A stretch of DNA of 64,000 nucleotides. Source: CAZGUG01 sp964529035 (GTDB lineage: Bacteria > Bacillota > Clostridia > Ch29). The position numbers and the translations under genes are program-made. Within the stretch, counting starts at the first letter, position 1; every line of letters begins with the position of its first letter. Where the stretch lies: positions 30,650 to 94,649 of the forward strand of contig CAZGUG010000001.1 of assembly GCA_964529035.1 (NCBI GenBank), in the 5' to 3' direction. Shown one piece after another: positions 1-8,996 of the stretch. The notes below the pieces were generated by a model. It had not been told where the DNA came from and did not search any database. It saw only the letters and a list, made by a program, of their open reading frames with translations.

Positions 1-1017
1 ATACTTTTAAAACTGCAGCCCGGAGCAAAGCTTACCCAAAATCAGATTGAAGGGATAGTCCAGTTTGTATCCAAAAGTGTAAAGGGCCTTGATAAAAAAA
101 ATATTTCAATAATAGATCAAACGGGACAGGAATTGTCGCTGCAGACAGACACTCAGCAGAGTATACTGCTAAAACAGTTGGAGATTGAACATAACAGCCA
201 GGAAAAACTTCAAAAAAGCATAAGGGAATTTCTTGAGACCGCCTACGGTAAGAACAATGTGGATGTCAGGGTCAATCTGAAACTGGATTTTGACAGCATG
301 GTAACCAGTATAGTAAGATTTGAGCCTCCGATCCCGGGAGAGACCGGAGGCCTTGTATCCAGCATGCAGGAGCTTGAGGAGCATGCAACAAACACTGCAG
401 GCGGGGGGATTCCCGGGACCGACAGCAATATGGATGATGTAATAAGCTATGCCCAAATAGATGACCAGACTTCCAAGTATGATACGGTAAGCAGGACAGT
501 CAACTACGAACTGAACCAGATTAAGGAGGAGATAGTAAAAGCCCAGGGGCAGGTGCAAAGCCTGTCGGTGGCGGTCCTATTGAACAGTACTTCTCTAACC
601 CAGGAACTGGGTCAGCAGGACAGGGAAAATATTATAAATATAGTAGCTGCAGCGGCCGGAATTGACAATGAAGTTGTGACGGTACAGTCGCTGCCCTTTG
701 ACACAAGCCTGGCGGAGGAGATAGCGCAGGGTTTTGAAAGCAGGGAACGTATGGAGAAGATAAAGCTGTATACCTATGCGGGCAGTATTGGAGCTTTGTT
801 GCTGGCTGGAGTTATCGGCTCCTTTTTAATTATAAGAAGCAGAAGAAATAAAAAAGAGGAAATGCTGATTACCGAAGCACAGCAGGTAATACCGGAAGAA
901 GTGGAAGAGATAAGCCTTGATAAGGATAAACACAGGACGCATAAACAGGTGGAAAAGTTCATAACAAAGAAACCTGAAACTGCAGCCCAGTTGTTAAAAA
1001 CATGGCTTAATGAATAG
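1..1017 (+). CDS. fliF: Flagellar MS-ring protein FliF (3' part, cut by window start)
   Basis: FliF forms the membrane MS ring on which the flagellar motor is built. The reading frame is open from base 1, so this is the C-terminal 338 residues of a protein usually 510-570 long. Visible parts are the periplasmic region, a second transmembrane segment (YAGSIGALLLAGVIGSFLII) followed by basic residues, and a cytoplasmic tail ending in EKFITKKPETAAQLLKTWL, the usual FliG-binding end. An internal TTG at 133 could be misread as a start, but the family homology continues upstream of it. The stop overlaps or abuts fliG, consistent with one operon. Confidence 0.96.
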   Translation: MLLKLQPGAKLTQNQIEGIVQFVSKSVKGLDKKNISIIDQTGQELSLQTDTQQSILLKQLEIEHNSQEKLQKSIREFLETAYGKNNVDVRVNLKLDFDSMVTSIVRFEPPIPGETGGLVSSMQELEEHATNTAGGGIPGTDSNMDDVISYAQIDDQTSKYDTVSRTVNYELNQIKEEIVKAQGQVQSLSVAVLLNSTSLTQELGQQDRENIINIVAAAAGIDNEVVTVQSLPFDTSLAEEIAQGFESRERMEKIKLYTYAGSIGALLLAGVIGSFLIIRSRRNKKEEMLITEAQQVIPEEVEEISLDKDKHRTHKQVEKFITKKPETAAQLLKTWLNE

Positions 1018-1025
1018 TGGGTGAT

Positions 1026-2045
1026 ATGACTATGACAAGGGGCAAAGGAGAGTTAACGGGAAGGGAAAAAGCAGCGGTTTTACTAATAGCCCTCGGGCCG
1101 GAGAATTCGGCCAGAATTTTCCAACATCTAACCGATGAGGAAATTGAAGAACTTACATTGGAAATCGCAAACATGAGGACGGTGACCCCTGAGGAAAAGA
1201 ACAAGATAATCCAGGATTTCTATCAAATATGCGTTGCCCAGGAGTATATCTCCGAGGGGGGAATAGAGTATGCCAAGGAGGTCCTCGAAAAAGCCCTCGG
1301 CGGCCAAAAGGCACTGGATATAGTAAACAGGCTTACTTCGTATCTGCAGGTACGTCCCTTTGATTTTGTCAGGAAAGCCGACCCCAACCAGATACTCAAT
1401 TTTATACAGAACGAACATCCTCAGACAATATCCCTTATACTGGCCTACCTAAATCCACAGCAGGCATCGGTTATATTATCTTCACTGCCGCCCGAAAAGC
1501 AGGCAGAAGTGGCAAAACGGATTGCCGTAATGGACAGGACGTCTCCGGATATTATAAAGGAAGTTGAAAGGGTATTGGAGAAAAAAATATCTTCACTGGT
1601 CACCCATGACTATACATCGGCAGGAGGAATACAGGCTATTGTAAACATTTTGAATTCGGTTGACCGTGGGACCGAAAAGAATATTATGGAAACCCTGGAA
1701 GCGGAGGATACCGAACTGGCGGAAGAGATTAAGAAGAGAATGTTTGAATTTGAAGATATTATGAGCCTTGACAACAGGTCGATACAGAGGTTCCTGCGGG
1801 AAGTGGAGAACGATGTGCTTGCCGTTGCCCTCAAGGGTGCCAATGATGAAGTATCAGACGTAATATTCAACAATATGTCCAAACGCCTGAAGGAAATGAT
1901 TACAGAGGATATGCAGTTTATGGGTCCGGTTAGGCTAAGGGATGTGGAAGAGGCACAGCAGAAAATTGTAAATACAATAAGAAAGCTTGAAGATGCAGGT
2001 GAAATAGTAATCTCCAGAGGGGGAGGGGATGAAATAATTGTCTAG
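1026..2045 (+). CDS. fliG: Flagellar motor switch protein FliG
   Basis: FliG is the C-ring protein that binds FliF and takes torque from the MotA stator. The product of about 339 residues has the N-terminal LTGREKAAVLLIALG, the middle-domain EHPQT motif (NEHPQTISLILAYL, near residue 130) and a C-terminal torque helix with alternating charges (SIQRFLREVENDVLAVALKG). An earlier GTG at 1017 and a later ATG at 1032 are in frame. ATG 1026 is preferred, but the ribosome site is weak for all three. Its end overlaps fliH by 8 bases. Confidence 0.96.
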   Translation: MTMTRGKGELTGREKAAVLLIALGPENSARIFQHLTDEEIEELTLEIANMRTVTPEEKNKIIQDFYQICVAQEYISEGGIEYAKEVLEKALGGQKALDIVNRLTSYLQVRPFDFVRKADPNQILNFIQNEHPQTISLILAYLNPQQASVILSSLPPEKQAEVAKRIAVMDRTSPDIIKEVERVLEKKISSLVTHDYTSAGGIQAIVNILNSVDRGTEKNIMETLEAEDTELAEEIKKRMFEFEDIMSLDNRSIQRFLREVENDVLAVALKGANDEVSDVIFNNMSKRLKEMITEDMQFMGPVRLRDVEEAQQKIVNTIRKLEDAGEIVISRGGGDEIIV

Positions 2046-2793
2046 CATATATAAATCAGGTGCAGTGGTAATAGGAGACCCTTTGGAAATAAAAAATGAA
2101 AGCGTGCAGCAGGATAATACTGCTTTGGATGAAGAGACAAAACAGCAGATTGAGATGGACGACCGCATCCGGTGCAGAGAAAATAAAATCATCAAGGACG
2201 CCGAGGAAAAGGCATCGCAAATAATGGATGATGCAAAGCAAAAATCCCTGGAGGTGCGCGAAGCTGCCCGGGAAGAGGGCTATAAAACCGGGCTTGAAGA
2301 AGGTTATGAAAAGGGAATACAGGAGGGACAGGCAAAGGGAAGGCAGCAGGGCCTGGATACAGCCCGGGAAATGATTGAAGAGGCGCTGGAGATAAAGCAG
2401 AGGGCCCTGGAGACCAAGGAACGGATAGTCAAAGAAGCCGAAGAAGAGATAATCAGGATTGTTATGGAGATAGCAAGGAAAATAGTTGGCGAGCAGTTTA
2501 AAACAGACAGGGAAGCAATTTTGGGGCCGGTAAAAAAAGCCCTTGAAAAGTGTGCGTTTTCAGCCAGGGTAATAATGAAAGTATCCCCTGAGGACTACGA
2601 TGTTGTTGAACTCTCAAAAAGCAGACTTATGGCTGAAATAGAAGGCATATCCCAAATCGAAATAATTGCTGAGGATACCCTTTCCCAGGGTAGCTGCCTG
2701 TTGGAAACGGATGCTGGGTTTATTAATTCAAGTTTAGAGGTACAGCTGGACAGAATTGAAGAAGCGTTCCGGGAGCTGCTCAGCCATGAATAA
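2038..2793 (+). CDS. fliH: Flagellar export stator protein FliH
   Basis: FliH holds the FliI ATPase dimer and links it to the C ring and export gate. The 251-residue protein has a long charged coiled coil with G-x-x-x-G repeats typical of FliH (EEGYKTGLEEGYEKGIQEGQ, about residues 80-105) and a C-terminal V-ATPase E-subunit-like domain. The start is TTG 2038, chosen because GGGGAGGGG lies 6-8 bases upstream and no ATG fits. It overlaps the fliG stop, so translation is probably coupled. Confidence 0.9.
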   Translation: MSSIYKSGAVVIGDPLEIKNESVQQDNTALDEETKQQIEMDDRIRCRENKIIKDAEEKASQIMDDAKQKSLEVREAAREEGYKTGLEEGYEKGIQEGQAKGRQQGLDTAREMIEEALEIKQRALETKERIVKEAEEEIIRIVMEIARKIVGEQFKTDREAILGPVKKALEKCAFSARVIMKVSPEDYDVVELSKSRLMAEIEGISQIEIIAEDTLSQGSCLLETDAGFINSSLEVQLDRIEEAFRELLSHE

Positions 2794-4099
2794 TATGAAC
2801 CTTGACAAATACGGTACACTGCTGAAAGAACTGGATACATTAAAATACAGCGGCAGGGTGAGTAAGGTAATAGGACTTACCATCGAGGCGATAGGACCAT
2901 CGGTAAATATCGGAGAAATATGTGACGTGTTTTCGGTCAAGAACAAACGACCGATAAAAGCTGAAGTTGTGGGCTTCAGAGACAACACGGTGCTTTTAAT
3001 GCCGCTGGGAGATATGGAAGGAATAGGGCCGGGCAGTGGGGTTATAGCAACGGGAGGTGTATTAAAGGTACCGGTGGGTGAGGGTTTGCTTGGAAGAGTG
3101 CTGGACGGCCTTGGCAGCCCCATAGACGGGTTGGGACCTCTTAAGTTCAGCACTATGTTTCCGGTGACCAATCCTCCTCCAAATCCCCTTTCAAGGAAAA
3201 AGATTAGCGAAGTGCTGGAACTGGGGATAAAATCGATTGACGGAATACTGACCTGCGGTAAAGGCCAGAGAGTGGGTATATTTTCCGGAAGCGGCATAGG
3301 GAAAAGTACTCTTTTGGGTATGATTGCCAGAAACACTTCTGCCGATATAAATATAATAGGACTTATTGGCGAAAGGGGAAGGGAAGTAAGGGAGTTTTTG
3401 GAGAATGACCTGGGAAAGGATGGGCTGAAAAGGTCGGTGGTTGTGGTGGCAACCTCAGACCAGCCGGCACTGGTGAGGCTTAAAAGCGCACAGTTGGTCA
3501 CGGCCATAGCCGAATACTTCAGGAGCCTTGGCAAAGATGTGGTGCTGATGATGGATTCCCTGACAAGGTTTGCCCTTGCCCAAAGGGAAGTGGGGCTGGC
3601 CATTGGAGAGCCTCCGGTCACCCGGGGATACACACCTTCGGTATTTGCTGTTCTGCCAAAGCTGCTGGAGAGAACAGGAACGTCGGATACCGGGTCGATA
3701 ACCGGCATGTACGCGGTCCTGGTTGACAGGGACGATTTGAATGAACCCATAACCGATGCGGTACGGGGTATACTTGACGGACATATAGTACTGTCAAGAA
3801 GTCTTGCAAACAAAAACCATTACCCGGCGGTTGATGTGCTGGAAAGCATCAGCAGGCTGATGCCAAATATAGTTAAGCCGGAACAACTGGAGGCTGCACA
3901 AAAAATTAAGGATATTATGGCGGTTTACAAGGATGCGGAGGACCTTATCAGTATAGGTGCATACAACCGGGGAAGCGACCCGAAGATTGATTATGCAATC
4001 GAAAAGATTGAGGTGATAAATAAATTTTTGAAGCAGGGGATTAACGAAAAGGTCAGTTTTGAAAGCACAGTTGAAGAGCTAACAAGTTTACTGGAATAA
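2786..4099 (+). CDS. fliI: Flagellum-specific export ATPase FliI
   Basis: FliI is the hexameric ATPase of the flagellar type III export apparatus and is related to F1-beta. The product of about 437 residues has Walker A SGSGIGKST (near residue 167), Walker B VVLMMDSLTRFA (near 251) and the family stretch ALAQREVGLAIGEPPVTRGY. A longer frame starting at 2756 would lie within fliH. ATG 2786 has GGGAG about 10 bases upstream and overlaps fliH by 8 bases, the usual arrangement. The length is normal. Confidence 0.96.
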   Translation: MNNMNLDKYGTLLKELDTLKYSGRVSKVIGLTIEAIGPSVNIGEICDVFSVKNKRPIKAEVVGFRDNTVLLMPLGDMEGIGPGSGVIATGGVLKVPVGEGLLGRVLDGLGSPIDGLGPLKFSTMFPVTNPPPNPLSRKKISEVLELGIKSIDGILTCGKGQRVGIFSGSGIGKSTLLGMIARNTSADINIIGLIGERGREVREFLENDLGKDGLKRSVVVVATSDQPALVRLKSAQLVTAIAEYFRSLGKDVVLMMDSLTRFALAQREVGLAIGEPPVTRGYTPSVFAVLPKLLERTGTSDTGSITGMYAVLVDRDDLNEPITDAVRGILDGHIVLSRSLANKNHYPAVDVLESISRLMPNIVKPEQLEAAQKIKDIMAVYKDAEDLISIGAYNRGSDPKIDYAIEKIEVINKFLKQGINEKVSFESTVEELTSLLE

Positions 4100-4112
4100 G
4101 GAGTGTTTTCAA

Positions 4113-4556
4113 ATGAGCGAAGGGTTTAATTTCAGGCTGCAGAGCGTGCTTGATTACAGGGAACACATAAAAAAACAAAAGGCGGAGGAACTGGCAGAAT
4201 ATCGCAGACAGCTGGAACAGGAAAAGAACGCTCTAAGCGGTTTGGTAAACGTTAAGACAAATATAATAAATGAAATGGACAGTAAATGCAGTGAGGGTAT
4301 ACAGGCGGGATACCTGGTAGAGTGCAATAAATACATAGAACAGCTGAACAGGTTTATTGACAGGCACAAAGAAAACCTGTCGGATATGGAAAAAAAAGTG
4401 GATGAATGCTGCCAGAATGCTGTAGAGGCTTCAAGGAATAAAGAGACAATAGAAAAATTAAAGGTGAGGCATTACAAAAAGTTTGCATATCACCTGTCAA
4501 CGGAGCAGGAAAAAGAAGTGGAGGATTTGGTCAACAACAGGAAGACAAGTTCCTAG
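4113..4556 (+). CDS. fliJ: Flagellar export chaperone FliJ
   Basis: This 147-residue, almost entirely helical protein has the coiled-coil character of FliJ (starts FNFRLQSVLDYREHIKKQKAEELA). FliJ sits in the FliI hexamer pore, resembling the F1 gamma stalk, and recycles export chaperones. AAGGAG lies about 9 bases before ATG 4113. It lies directly after fliI, which supports the call because the sequence itself is poorly conserved. Confidence 0.88.
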   Translation: MSEGFNFRLQSVLDYREHIKKQKAEELAEYRRQLEQEKNALSGLVNVKTNIINEMDSKCSEGIQAGYLVECNKYIEQLNRFIDRHKENLSDMEKKVDECCQNAVEASRNKETIEKLKVRHYKKFAYHLSTEQEKEVEDLVNNRKTSS

Positions 4557-4565
4557 GGGGTAAAC

Positions 4566-5162
4566 ATGGCTAAACCAAAAAAAACAAAGAACAAAGAACC
4601 AAGGGGTAAGAATAAAAAAATATGGATGACTGTACTGGTAATTATAGTGGCACTGACAATAACCTTTGGTATTGGTATAGCCTTTAATTTGGGAAACATA
4701 GGCATAAGACTCAACAACTTTTTGGCGGGCATGCCTGTGGCCGGGAATATTTTCGAGCCGATAGATAAAGAAAAAACACCGGAGCAGCTTGAAGAAGAAA
4801 GGCTGGAAAATACCCGAAGGATGCTTGAACAGGAGAGGGAAAACCTGGATGAATGGTCGGACAATCTGGCGGCATGGGAGCTTCAGCTAAAGACAAAGGA
4901 AGAAGAACTGAACCAACAAAAAGATGTGGTGGAAAAGCTGCAGCAAAGGCTGGAAACAAGGCTCAAGAGCATACAGGAACTGGTTGCATATTACGAGAGC
5001 ATGGACGCGGAGGATGCCGTCAATATATTGAACAATATATCCGATAATGACCTTGTAGTGGTGATACTGAAAAACATGAAACAGCAAAAATCCTCGGAAA
5101 TACTTGCTGCAATGGACCCGAGAAAGGCGGCAAGGCTTATGGAAATAATGTCTGCAATGTAA
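4566..5162 (+). CDS. motE: MotE-like flagellar protein with MgtE N-terminal-type domain
   Basis: The 198-residue protein has a basic N terminus, one transmembrane helix (about residues 18-40, WMTVLVIIVALTITFGIGIA), a long charged coiled coil (about 75-140) and a C-terminal domain like the MgtE intracellular N domain (YYESMDAEDAVNILNNI ... SSEILAAMDPRKAARLMEIM). MgtE_N-like domains resemble parts of FliG. Family members in fliJ-fliK context are called MotE/YlxF and are proposed motor or export chaperones. The function here rests on context. It is separated from fliK by 58 bases containing a small 6-bp hairpin (5172-5188). Confidence 0.8.
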   Translation: MAKPKKTKNKEPRGKNKKIWMTVLVIIVALTITFGIGIAFNLGNIGIRLNNFLAGMPVAGNIFEPIDKEKTPEQLEEERLENTRRMLEQERENLDEWSDNLAAWELQLKTKEEELNQQKDVVEKLQQRLETRLKSIQELVAYYESMDAEDAVNILNNISDNDLVVVILKNMKQQKSSEILAAMDPRKAARLMEIMSAM

Positions 5163-5220
5163 AGGGTATTACGGGACAATGGGTCCCGAGTACATAAAAC
5201 TAGCGAAGGGAGGTGAATAA

Positions 5221-6459
5221 ATGCAGACAATGGCGGTGGAAAATGCCGTGGGAATACCGGAAGCCGGCAAACAAAGTAAGGGTGCACGGAACGCAGAAAA
5301 CCTGGAAAGTTCAGCTTTTTCAGGCCTTTTGGGGCAGATGATGGAAATGCAGACCGGTAAGAATACCGAAGAGGCAGCGGAAAAACAGGAGCTTACAAAA
5401 ACAGTCCTGCCGCAGATTCCGCATACAATGGATTGTTGCATACACAAGGAGTGTACCGAAACCGATGAAATCCGCGGAAACCTGTCAACAGAACAGCCGG
5501 TTGAAAACATGCGCGGCGGTGAAATCGAATACAAAATGCTGCTGCGGTATGAAACCGAAGAGAGTGGAGCCGGCAAAGGAGGAGAAGCAAAAACTGGCCT
5601 GTCCCGGGAAGGGGAGCAAAAAAGCGGGGACACACCGGTGGAACATCCTCAGCCTTTAAGAGGGGAAGGCGGAAAAACCCAAGTCATAATGAAACATGTC
5701 AGTGGACAGCAGTACGAAAAAAGCAGCGCAGATGAAAAACATACCGATGCCGTACACAATAAGGAACCTGCAATGATAAAAATACAAGATAAAGGAATGG
5801 ATGTTGAAGAGGCAAACCAATTGGACAGGCCTGCTGACCAAAAATACGGCATAAAAAACGCGGTAAAACAGGTAATGGATGAAGGCGCTGCAGCGTCAAA
5901 AAATGTAAAGACAAAGCAGCAAGTCTTAAAAACCGAAAGCATACATCAAAGAAACGGTCAGGAAGGGATAAAGACGGATCTTTGGTACGAAATTGAAGGC
6001 AGGGCTGTCAAGGAAAGGCCGGAAAGGGAATCTGTCCGGCTGGAAGAAAACAAACGGGAACTGATAAACCAGTTGGCTGACAAAATGAGAATTGTGATTG
6101 GTTCCAGAAAATCCGAAATAAGCATGCAGCTTAGACCTGAACGGCTGGGCAGGTTGAATCTCAGGCTGACGGTGGTGGACGGTGTACTAAACGGGAAGAT
6201 GGTGGTTCAAAACAACGAAGCAAAGAATTTAATCCAGGCAAACCTTGCTGAATTAAAAGAAAGCCTTGAACAGCAGGGAATCCCTGTAAGCAAGTTCCAG
6301 GTTAATGTAGGGGGTGGCGGTGGATACGAGCGACAGCAGTTTTACCGGGAAAACCGGCAGACACTAAACGGGCAGCCCACGGCAGACCCATACGGCGAAA
6401 GTGAAAGTGAAGAATTCATTTACTGGAGAGGTGAAGGGACCATAGAACTGCTGGCATAG
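5221..6459 (+). CDS. fliK: Flagellar hook-length control protein FliK
   Basis: FliK measures hook length and switches the export gate from hook to filament substrates. The 412-residue product has a long low-complexity hydrophilic N-terminal half rich in Glu, Lys and Gln, as expected for a secreted ruler. Its C-terminal Flg_hook domain (about residues 285-370) contains [19 protein letters not shown] and [22 protein letters not shown] precedes ATG 5221. The N-terminal half is hard to align in this family, so the call rests on the C-terminal domain and the position before flgD. Confidence 0.92.
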   Translation: MQTMAVENAVGIPEAGKQSKGARNAENLESSAFSGLLGQMMEMQTGKNTEEAAEKQELTKTVLPQIPHTMDCCIHKECTETDEIRGNLSTEQPVENMRGGEIEYKMLLRYETEESGAGKGGEAKTGLSREGEQKSGDTPVEHPQPLRGEGGKTQVIMKHVSGQQYEKSSADEKHTDAVHNKEPAMIKIQDKGMDVEEANQLDRPADQKYGIKNAVKQVMDEGAAASKNVKTKQQVLKTESIHQRNGQEGIKTDLWYEIEGRAVKERPERESVRLEENKRELINQLADKMRIVIGSRKSEISMQLRPERLGRLNLRLTVVDGVLNGKMVVQNNEAKNLIQANLAELKESLEQQGIPVSKFQVNVGGGGGYERQQFYRENRQTLNGQPTADPYGESESEEFIYWRGEGTIELLA

Positions 6460-6470
6460 GAGGTGAAAAA

Positions 6471-6971
6471 ATGCAGACAAACAGTGTGGATTCCGGGTAC
6501 GGATACCAGGAGGGTTATACCGGCGAACTGGAAAAAAACGATGCTATGGGAAAGGATGCATTCCTGCAGCTGCTTGTTAACCAGATCAGGAACCAGGACC
6601 CGCTGAATCCCGTGGACGACAAGGAGTTCTTGGCACAGATGGCCCAGTTCAGCAGCCTTGAACAGATGCAGAACCTGAATGAAAGCTTTAATACCGGGCT
6701 TAACATGCTGCTGGAAACGGTGGACGGAGGACTGTATGAAAACTTCAGAGCACTTATGAGCATAAACAGCAACATAATAATGCAGCAAAACTTCCAGGCA
6801 ATGAACCTGCTGGGGAAGGACATAACTGCAGTAATAGAAACCGATGGAGAACAAGAAACCATACAGGGTGAGGTCAGAAGGGTCTCCTTCAAAGAAGGCA
6901 GGGTACTGATTGAAGTGGACGAAAGGCTTATCTATATGGATGAAGTTGCAGAGTTTGAAATAGGACAGTAA
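6471..6971 (+). CDS. flgD: Flagellar hook-capping protein FlgD
   Basis: FlgD caps the growing hook and guides FlgE assembly. The 166-residue product has the conserved N-terminal core [21 protein letters not shown] (split here as [12 protein letters not shown] and IRNQDPLNP), [20 protein letters not shown] and a C-terminal part ending near residue 166. It is shorter than proteobacterial FlgD, which carries an extra FlgD_ig domain, but matches Firmicute forms. AGGAGGTG lies 5 bases before ATG 6471, and the gene starts 11 bases after fliK. Confidence 0.95.
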   Translation: MQTNSVDSGYGYQEGYTGELEKNDAMGKDAFLQLLVNQIRNQDPLNPVDDKEFLAQMAQFSSLEQMQNLNESFNTGLNMLLETVDGGLYENFRALMSINSNIIMQQNFQAMNLLGKDITAVIETDGEQETIQGEVRRVSFKEGRVLIEVDERLIYMDEVAEFEIGQ

Positions 6972-7009
6972 AAGCGGCCGAACAAAATCCCAGAATGGGA
7001 GGGGCGGTA

Positions 7010-7393
7010 ATGGGCGGAATAAACAAAATAAACAGCAGAATAACTCCGGCAGCAGAAACGACAGTAAAAAAGCCAGTGGAGAACGGGAAAAAAACGGATG
7101 CAGACTTCAAGGAAGTGCTGGAGGCTGCAAACAGCAAACTTAAGGTTTCCCTGTCTAAACATGCCCGAGTCAGAATGCAGTCAAGGGACATAATGCTCAA
7201 CAATACCCAGGTGGAGAAGTTGAACCTGGCGGTGGAAAGGGCCCGGCAGAAAGGGATAAGGGATACCCTTGTGCTAATGGATGACAAAGCCTTTGTGGTA
7301 AACGTAAAAAACACAACCATAGTTACTGCGGCAAACCGCGAAGCATTAAAGGACAGAGTATTTACAAATATAGACGGAGCTGTAATAGTGTAG
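7010..7393 (+). CDS. Conserved flagellar-operon protein (TIGR02530-like)
   Basis: This 127-residue protein resembles the family annotated simply as flagellar operon protein, found between flgD and flgE in Firmicutes. The recognisable core is VSLSKHARVRMQSRDI followed by VEKLNLAVERARQKGIRDTLVLMD and a C-terminal INNTTIVTA-type segment (here NTTIVTAANREALKDRVFTNIDGAVIV). An in-frame ATG at 6995 is possible, but GGGAGGGG at 6998-7005 points to ATG 7010. No catalytic motif is visible. A role in hook assembly is plausible from position only. Confidence 0.8.
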   Translation: MGGINKINSRITPAAETTVKKPVENGKKTDADFKEVLEAANSKLKVSLSKHARVRMQSRDIMLNNTQVEKLNLAVERARQKGIRDTLVLMDDKAFVVNVKNTTIVTAANREALKDRVFTNIDGAVIV

Positions 7394-7471
7394 CCGGACC
7401 TTCAAAAGGGGGCTCAGCTTTCCGGAGCGACGGAAGGGAAGCATTACAGCTTTAAAAGGAGGTCATGCAAT

Positions 7472-8725
7472 ATGATGCGTTCATTGTTTTCAGGCGTTTC
7501 AGGTCTTAGGGCACACCAGACCAGAATGGACGTGATTGGAAATAACATATCAAATGTCAATACGGTCGGATACAAGTCGTCCCGTGCTACCTTTCAGGAG
7601 ATTTTCAGCGAGACCCTGAAGGGTGCCGGTGCGCCGGAAGGCGGAAGGGGAGGTACAAACCCGCAGCAGGTGGGACTTGGCATTAGCCTTGCGACTATCG
7701 ATACCCTGCATACCAGGGGCAGCATTGAATCCACCGGCTATCCGCTTGATTTGGCGATAGAAGGGAACGGCTTTTTTGTGGTGTCTGACGGAGGAGCACC
7801 CAAATTTACTCGGGCGGGCAATTTCATACGGGACACCGAGGGAAATATTGTAAACGGCAACGGATACAGGGTACTGGGCTGGATGGCGGACCAACTGGGC
7901 AATATAGATACCACCGTCTCCCCCGGGGCCATACAGATACCAAAGGATTTGCAGATGCAGCCGCTTGCCACAGGTGCAATAAAAATCATAGGAAATCTGG
8001 ATGCGGATACACCGGAAGACGGAGTAGTACCATTTGAAACTGAAATCTTCGATGAACTGGGAAGGAAGAACAAGCTCACCTTTGAGCTAAGAAAAACAGG
8101 TACTGATAACCAGTGGGTAATAGCGTCGGATGGAACCGATGGTAGGGTTAAAGTTACACCACCGGTTGGCGATCCGGAATATGTGACCCTGTCAGCATCT
8201 CCCACAATAGAGTTTGAAGAAGGAAAGATGACTGAACCTACAGACGGCATTTTCACGATAGACGGGACTGTGCCAATATATCAGAATATTACCGTTGATA
8301 TATCGGATATCCACCAGTTTGCCGGAGAATCCGGCGTAGAACCGCTGGAGGTGGACGGTTATGCGCTGGGCAGTCTGGAGACCTTCAATTTCGATGCTGC
8401 CGGTGTGGCTACCGGGATATTCACAAACGGGCAGGAAAAGGTGATAGGAAGGATAGCACTGGCCAGCTTCAACAACCCTTCCGGGCTTCAAAAGGTAGGC
8501 ACAAATCTGTTTGTGCAGACCCCCAACTCGGGGCAGCCGTCGATAGGCATAGCAGGGGACCACGGGAGGGGTACCATAAACCCCAGTTCCCTTGAAATGT
8601 CCAACGTGGATATTTCAAAGGAGTTTACCGATATGATTATAACCCAGAGAGGTTTCCAGGCAAATTCAAGGATCATTACGACTTCTGATGAAATGCTTCA
8701 GGAATTGGTTAACCTGAAGAGATAA
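7472..8725 (+). CDS. flgE: Flagellar hook protein FlgE
   Basis: The 417-residue product is a rod/hook family protein. It has the N-terminal MRSLFSGVSGLRAHQTRMD and VIGNNISNVNTVGYKSSRATF motif, a central D1/D2 region, and the C-terminal EMSNVDISKEFTDMIITQRGFQANSRIITTSDEMLQEL signature (given in pieces: MSNVDISKEFTDMI, TQRGFQANSR). The position after flgD and the length favour FlgE over FlgF or FlgG. AAAAGGAGG (7454-7462) is spaced about 9 bases from ATG 7472; ATG 7475 is also possible. The 78-base gap before it holds only a weak 7-bp hairpin. Confidence 0.93.
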   Translation: MMRSLFSGVSGLRAHQTRMDVIGNNISNVNTVGYKSSRATFQEIFSETLKGAGAPEGGRGGTNPQQVGLGISLATIDTLHTRGSIESTGYPLDLAIEGNGFFVVSDGGAPKFTRAGNFIRDTEGNIVNGNGYRVLGWMADQLGNIDTTVSPGAIQIPKDLQMQPLATGAIKIIGNLDADTPEDGVVPFETEIFDELGRKNKLTFELRKTGTDNQWVIASDGTDGRVKVTPPVGDPEYVTLSASPTIEFEEGKMTEPTDGIFTIDGTVPIYQNITVDISDIHQFAGESGVEPLEVDGYALGSLETFNFDAAGVATGIFTNGQEKVIGRIALASFNNPSGLQKVGTNLFVQTPNSGQPSIGIAGDHGRGTINPSSLEMSNVDISKEFTDMIITQRGFQANSRIITTSDEMLQELVNLKR

Positions 8726-8730
8726 ATGAA

Positions 8731-8767
8731 CCGTCGGGGATTCCCTTGTTAAGGGAATCCCCGACGG
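8731..8767 (+). promoter_or_regulatory. Perfect 17-bp inverted repeat between flgE and swrD
   Basis: Bases 8731-8747 are exactly complementary to 8751-8767, with loop GTT. The stem is GC-rich (10 of 17 pairs) and begins 5 bases after the flgE stop. It is followed on the + strand by GAAAAAAGAGGGG, with no T-tract, so it does not look like an ordinary intrinsic terminator. The SwrD Shine-Dalgarno (AAAAGAGGGG) starts a few bases after it. It could protect the 3' end of the abundant flgE message, mark an RNase cleavage site, or partly attenuate downstream transcription. Confidence 0.85.
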
Positions 8768-8786
8768 GAAAAAAGAGGGGTTTATT

Positions 8787-8978
8787 ATGATTAAGGTTAC
8801 AAGGATAAACGGAAAGGAGTTTGTAATTAACGCAGAGCAGATAGAGTTTGCGGAAGAGACGCCGGACACCGTAATTTCCCTTATATCCGGCAAAAAGGTT
8901 GTGGTGAGCGAAAGCATAGATGAGATTATCCGGAGGGTTGTGGAGTATAAGGGTAATATACTTCGCTCATGCCAATGA
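8787..8978 (+). CDS. swrD: SwrD/FlbD family flagellar protein
   Basis: This is a 63-residue FlbD-family protein (starts MIKVTRINGKEFVINAEQIE, then TVISLISGKKVVVSESIDEII). In Bacillus the family member SwrD (YlzI), encoded between flgE and fliL, raises flagellar motor power and swarming torque. The neighbouring motA and motB here fit such a stator-related role. GAGGGG precedes ATG 8787. It should not be confused with the Caulobacter regulator also named FlbD. Confidence 0.88.
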   Translation: MIKVTRINGKEFVINAEQIEFAEETPDTVISLISGKKVVVSESIDEIIRRVVEYKGNILRSCQ

Positions 8979-8996
8979 ACAAGTGAGGTGTAGACA

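Noticed and set aside
2734..3813. Long open frame of 359 codons on the minus strand
   Set aside because: It lies wholly opposite fliI, has low-complexity Ser/Pro/Leu-rich translation and no ribosome site. It is a shadow of codon bias in fliI.
4853..5047. Plus-strand frame of 64 codons inside motE
   Set aside because: Out of frame within a conserved coding gene and without its own ribosome site.
5172..5188. 6-bp hairpin before fliK as a terminator
   Set aside because: Short stem and no T-run; transcription must continue through the flagellar operon.
7412..7440. 7-bp imperfect hairpin before flgE as a regulatory element
   Set aside because: Weak stem with a G-U pair, and no T-run or link to the ribosome site; likely chance.
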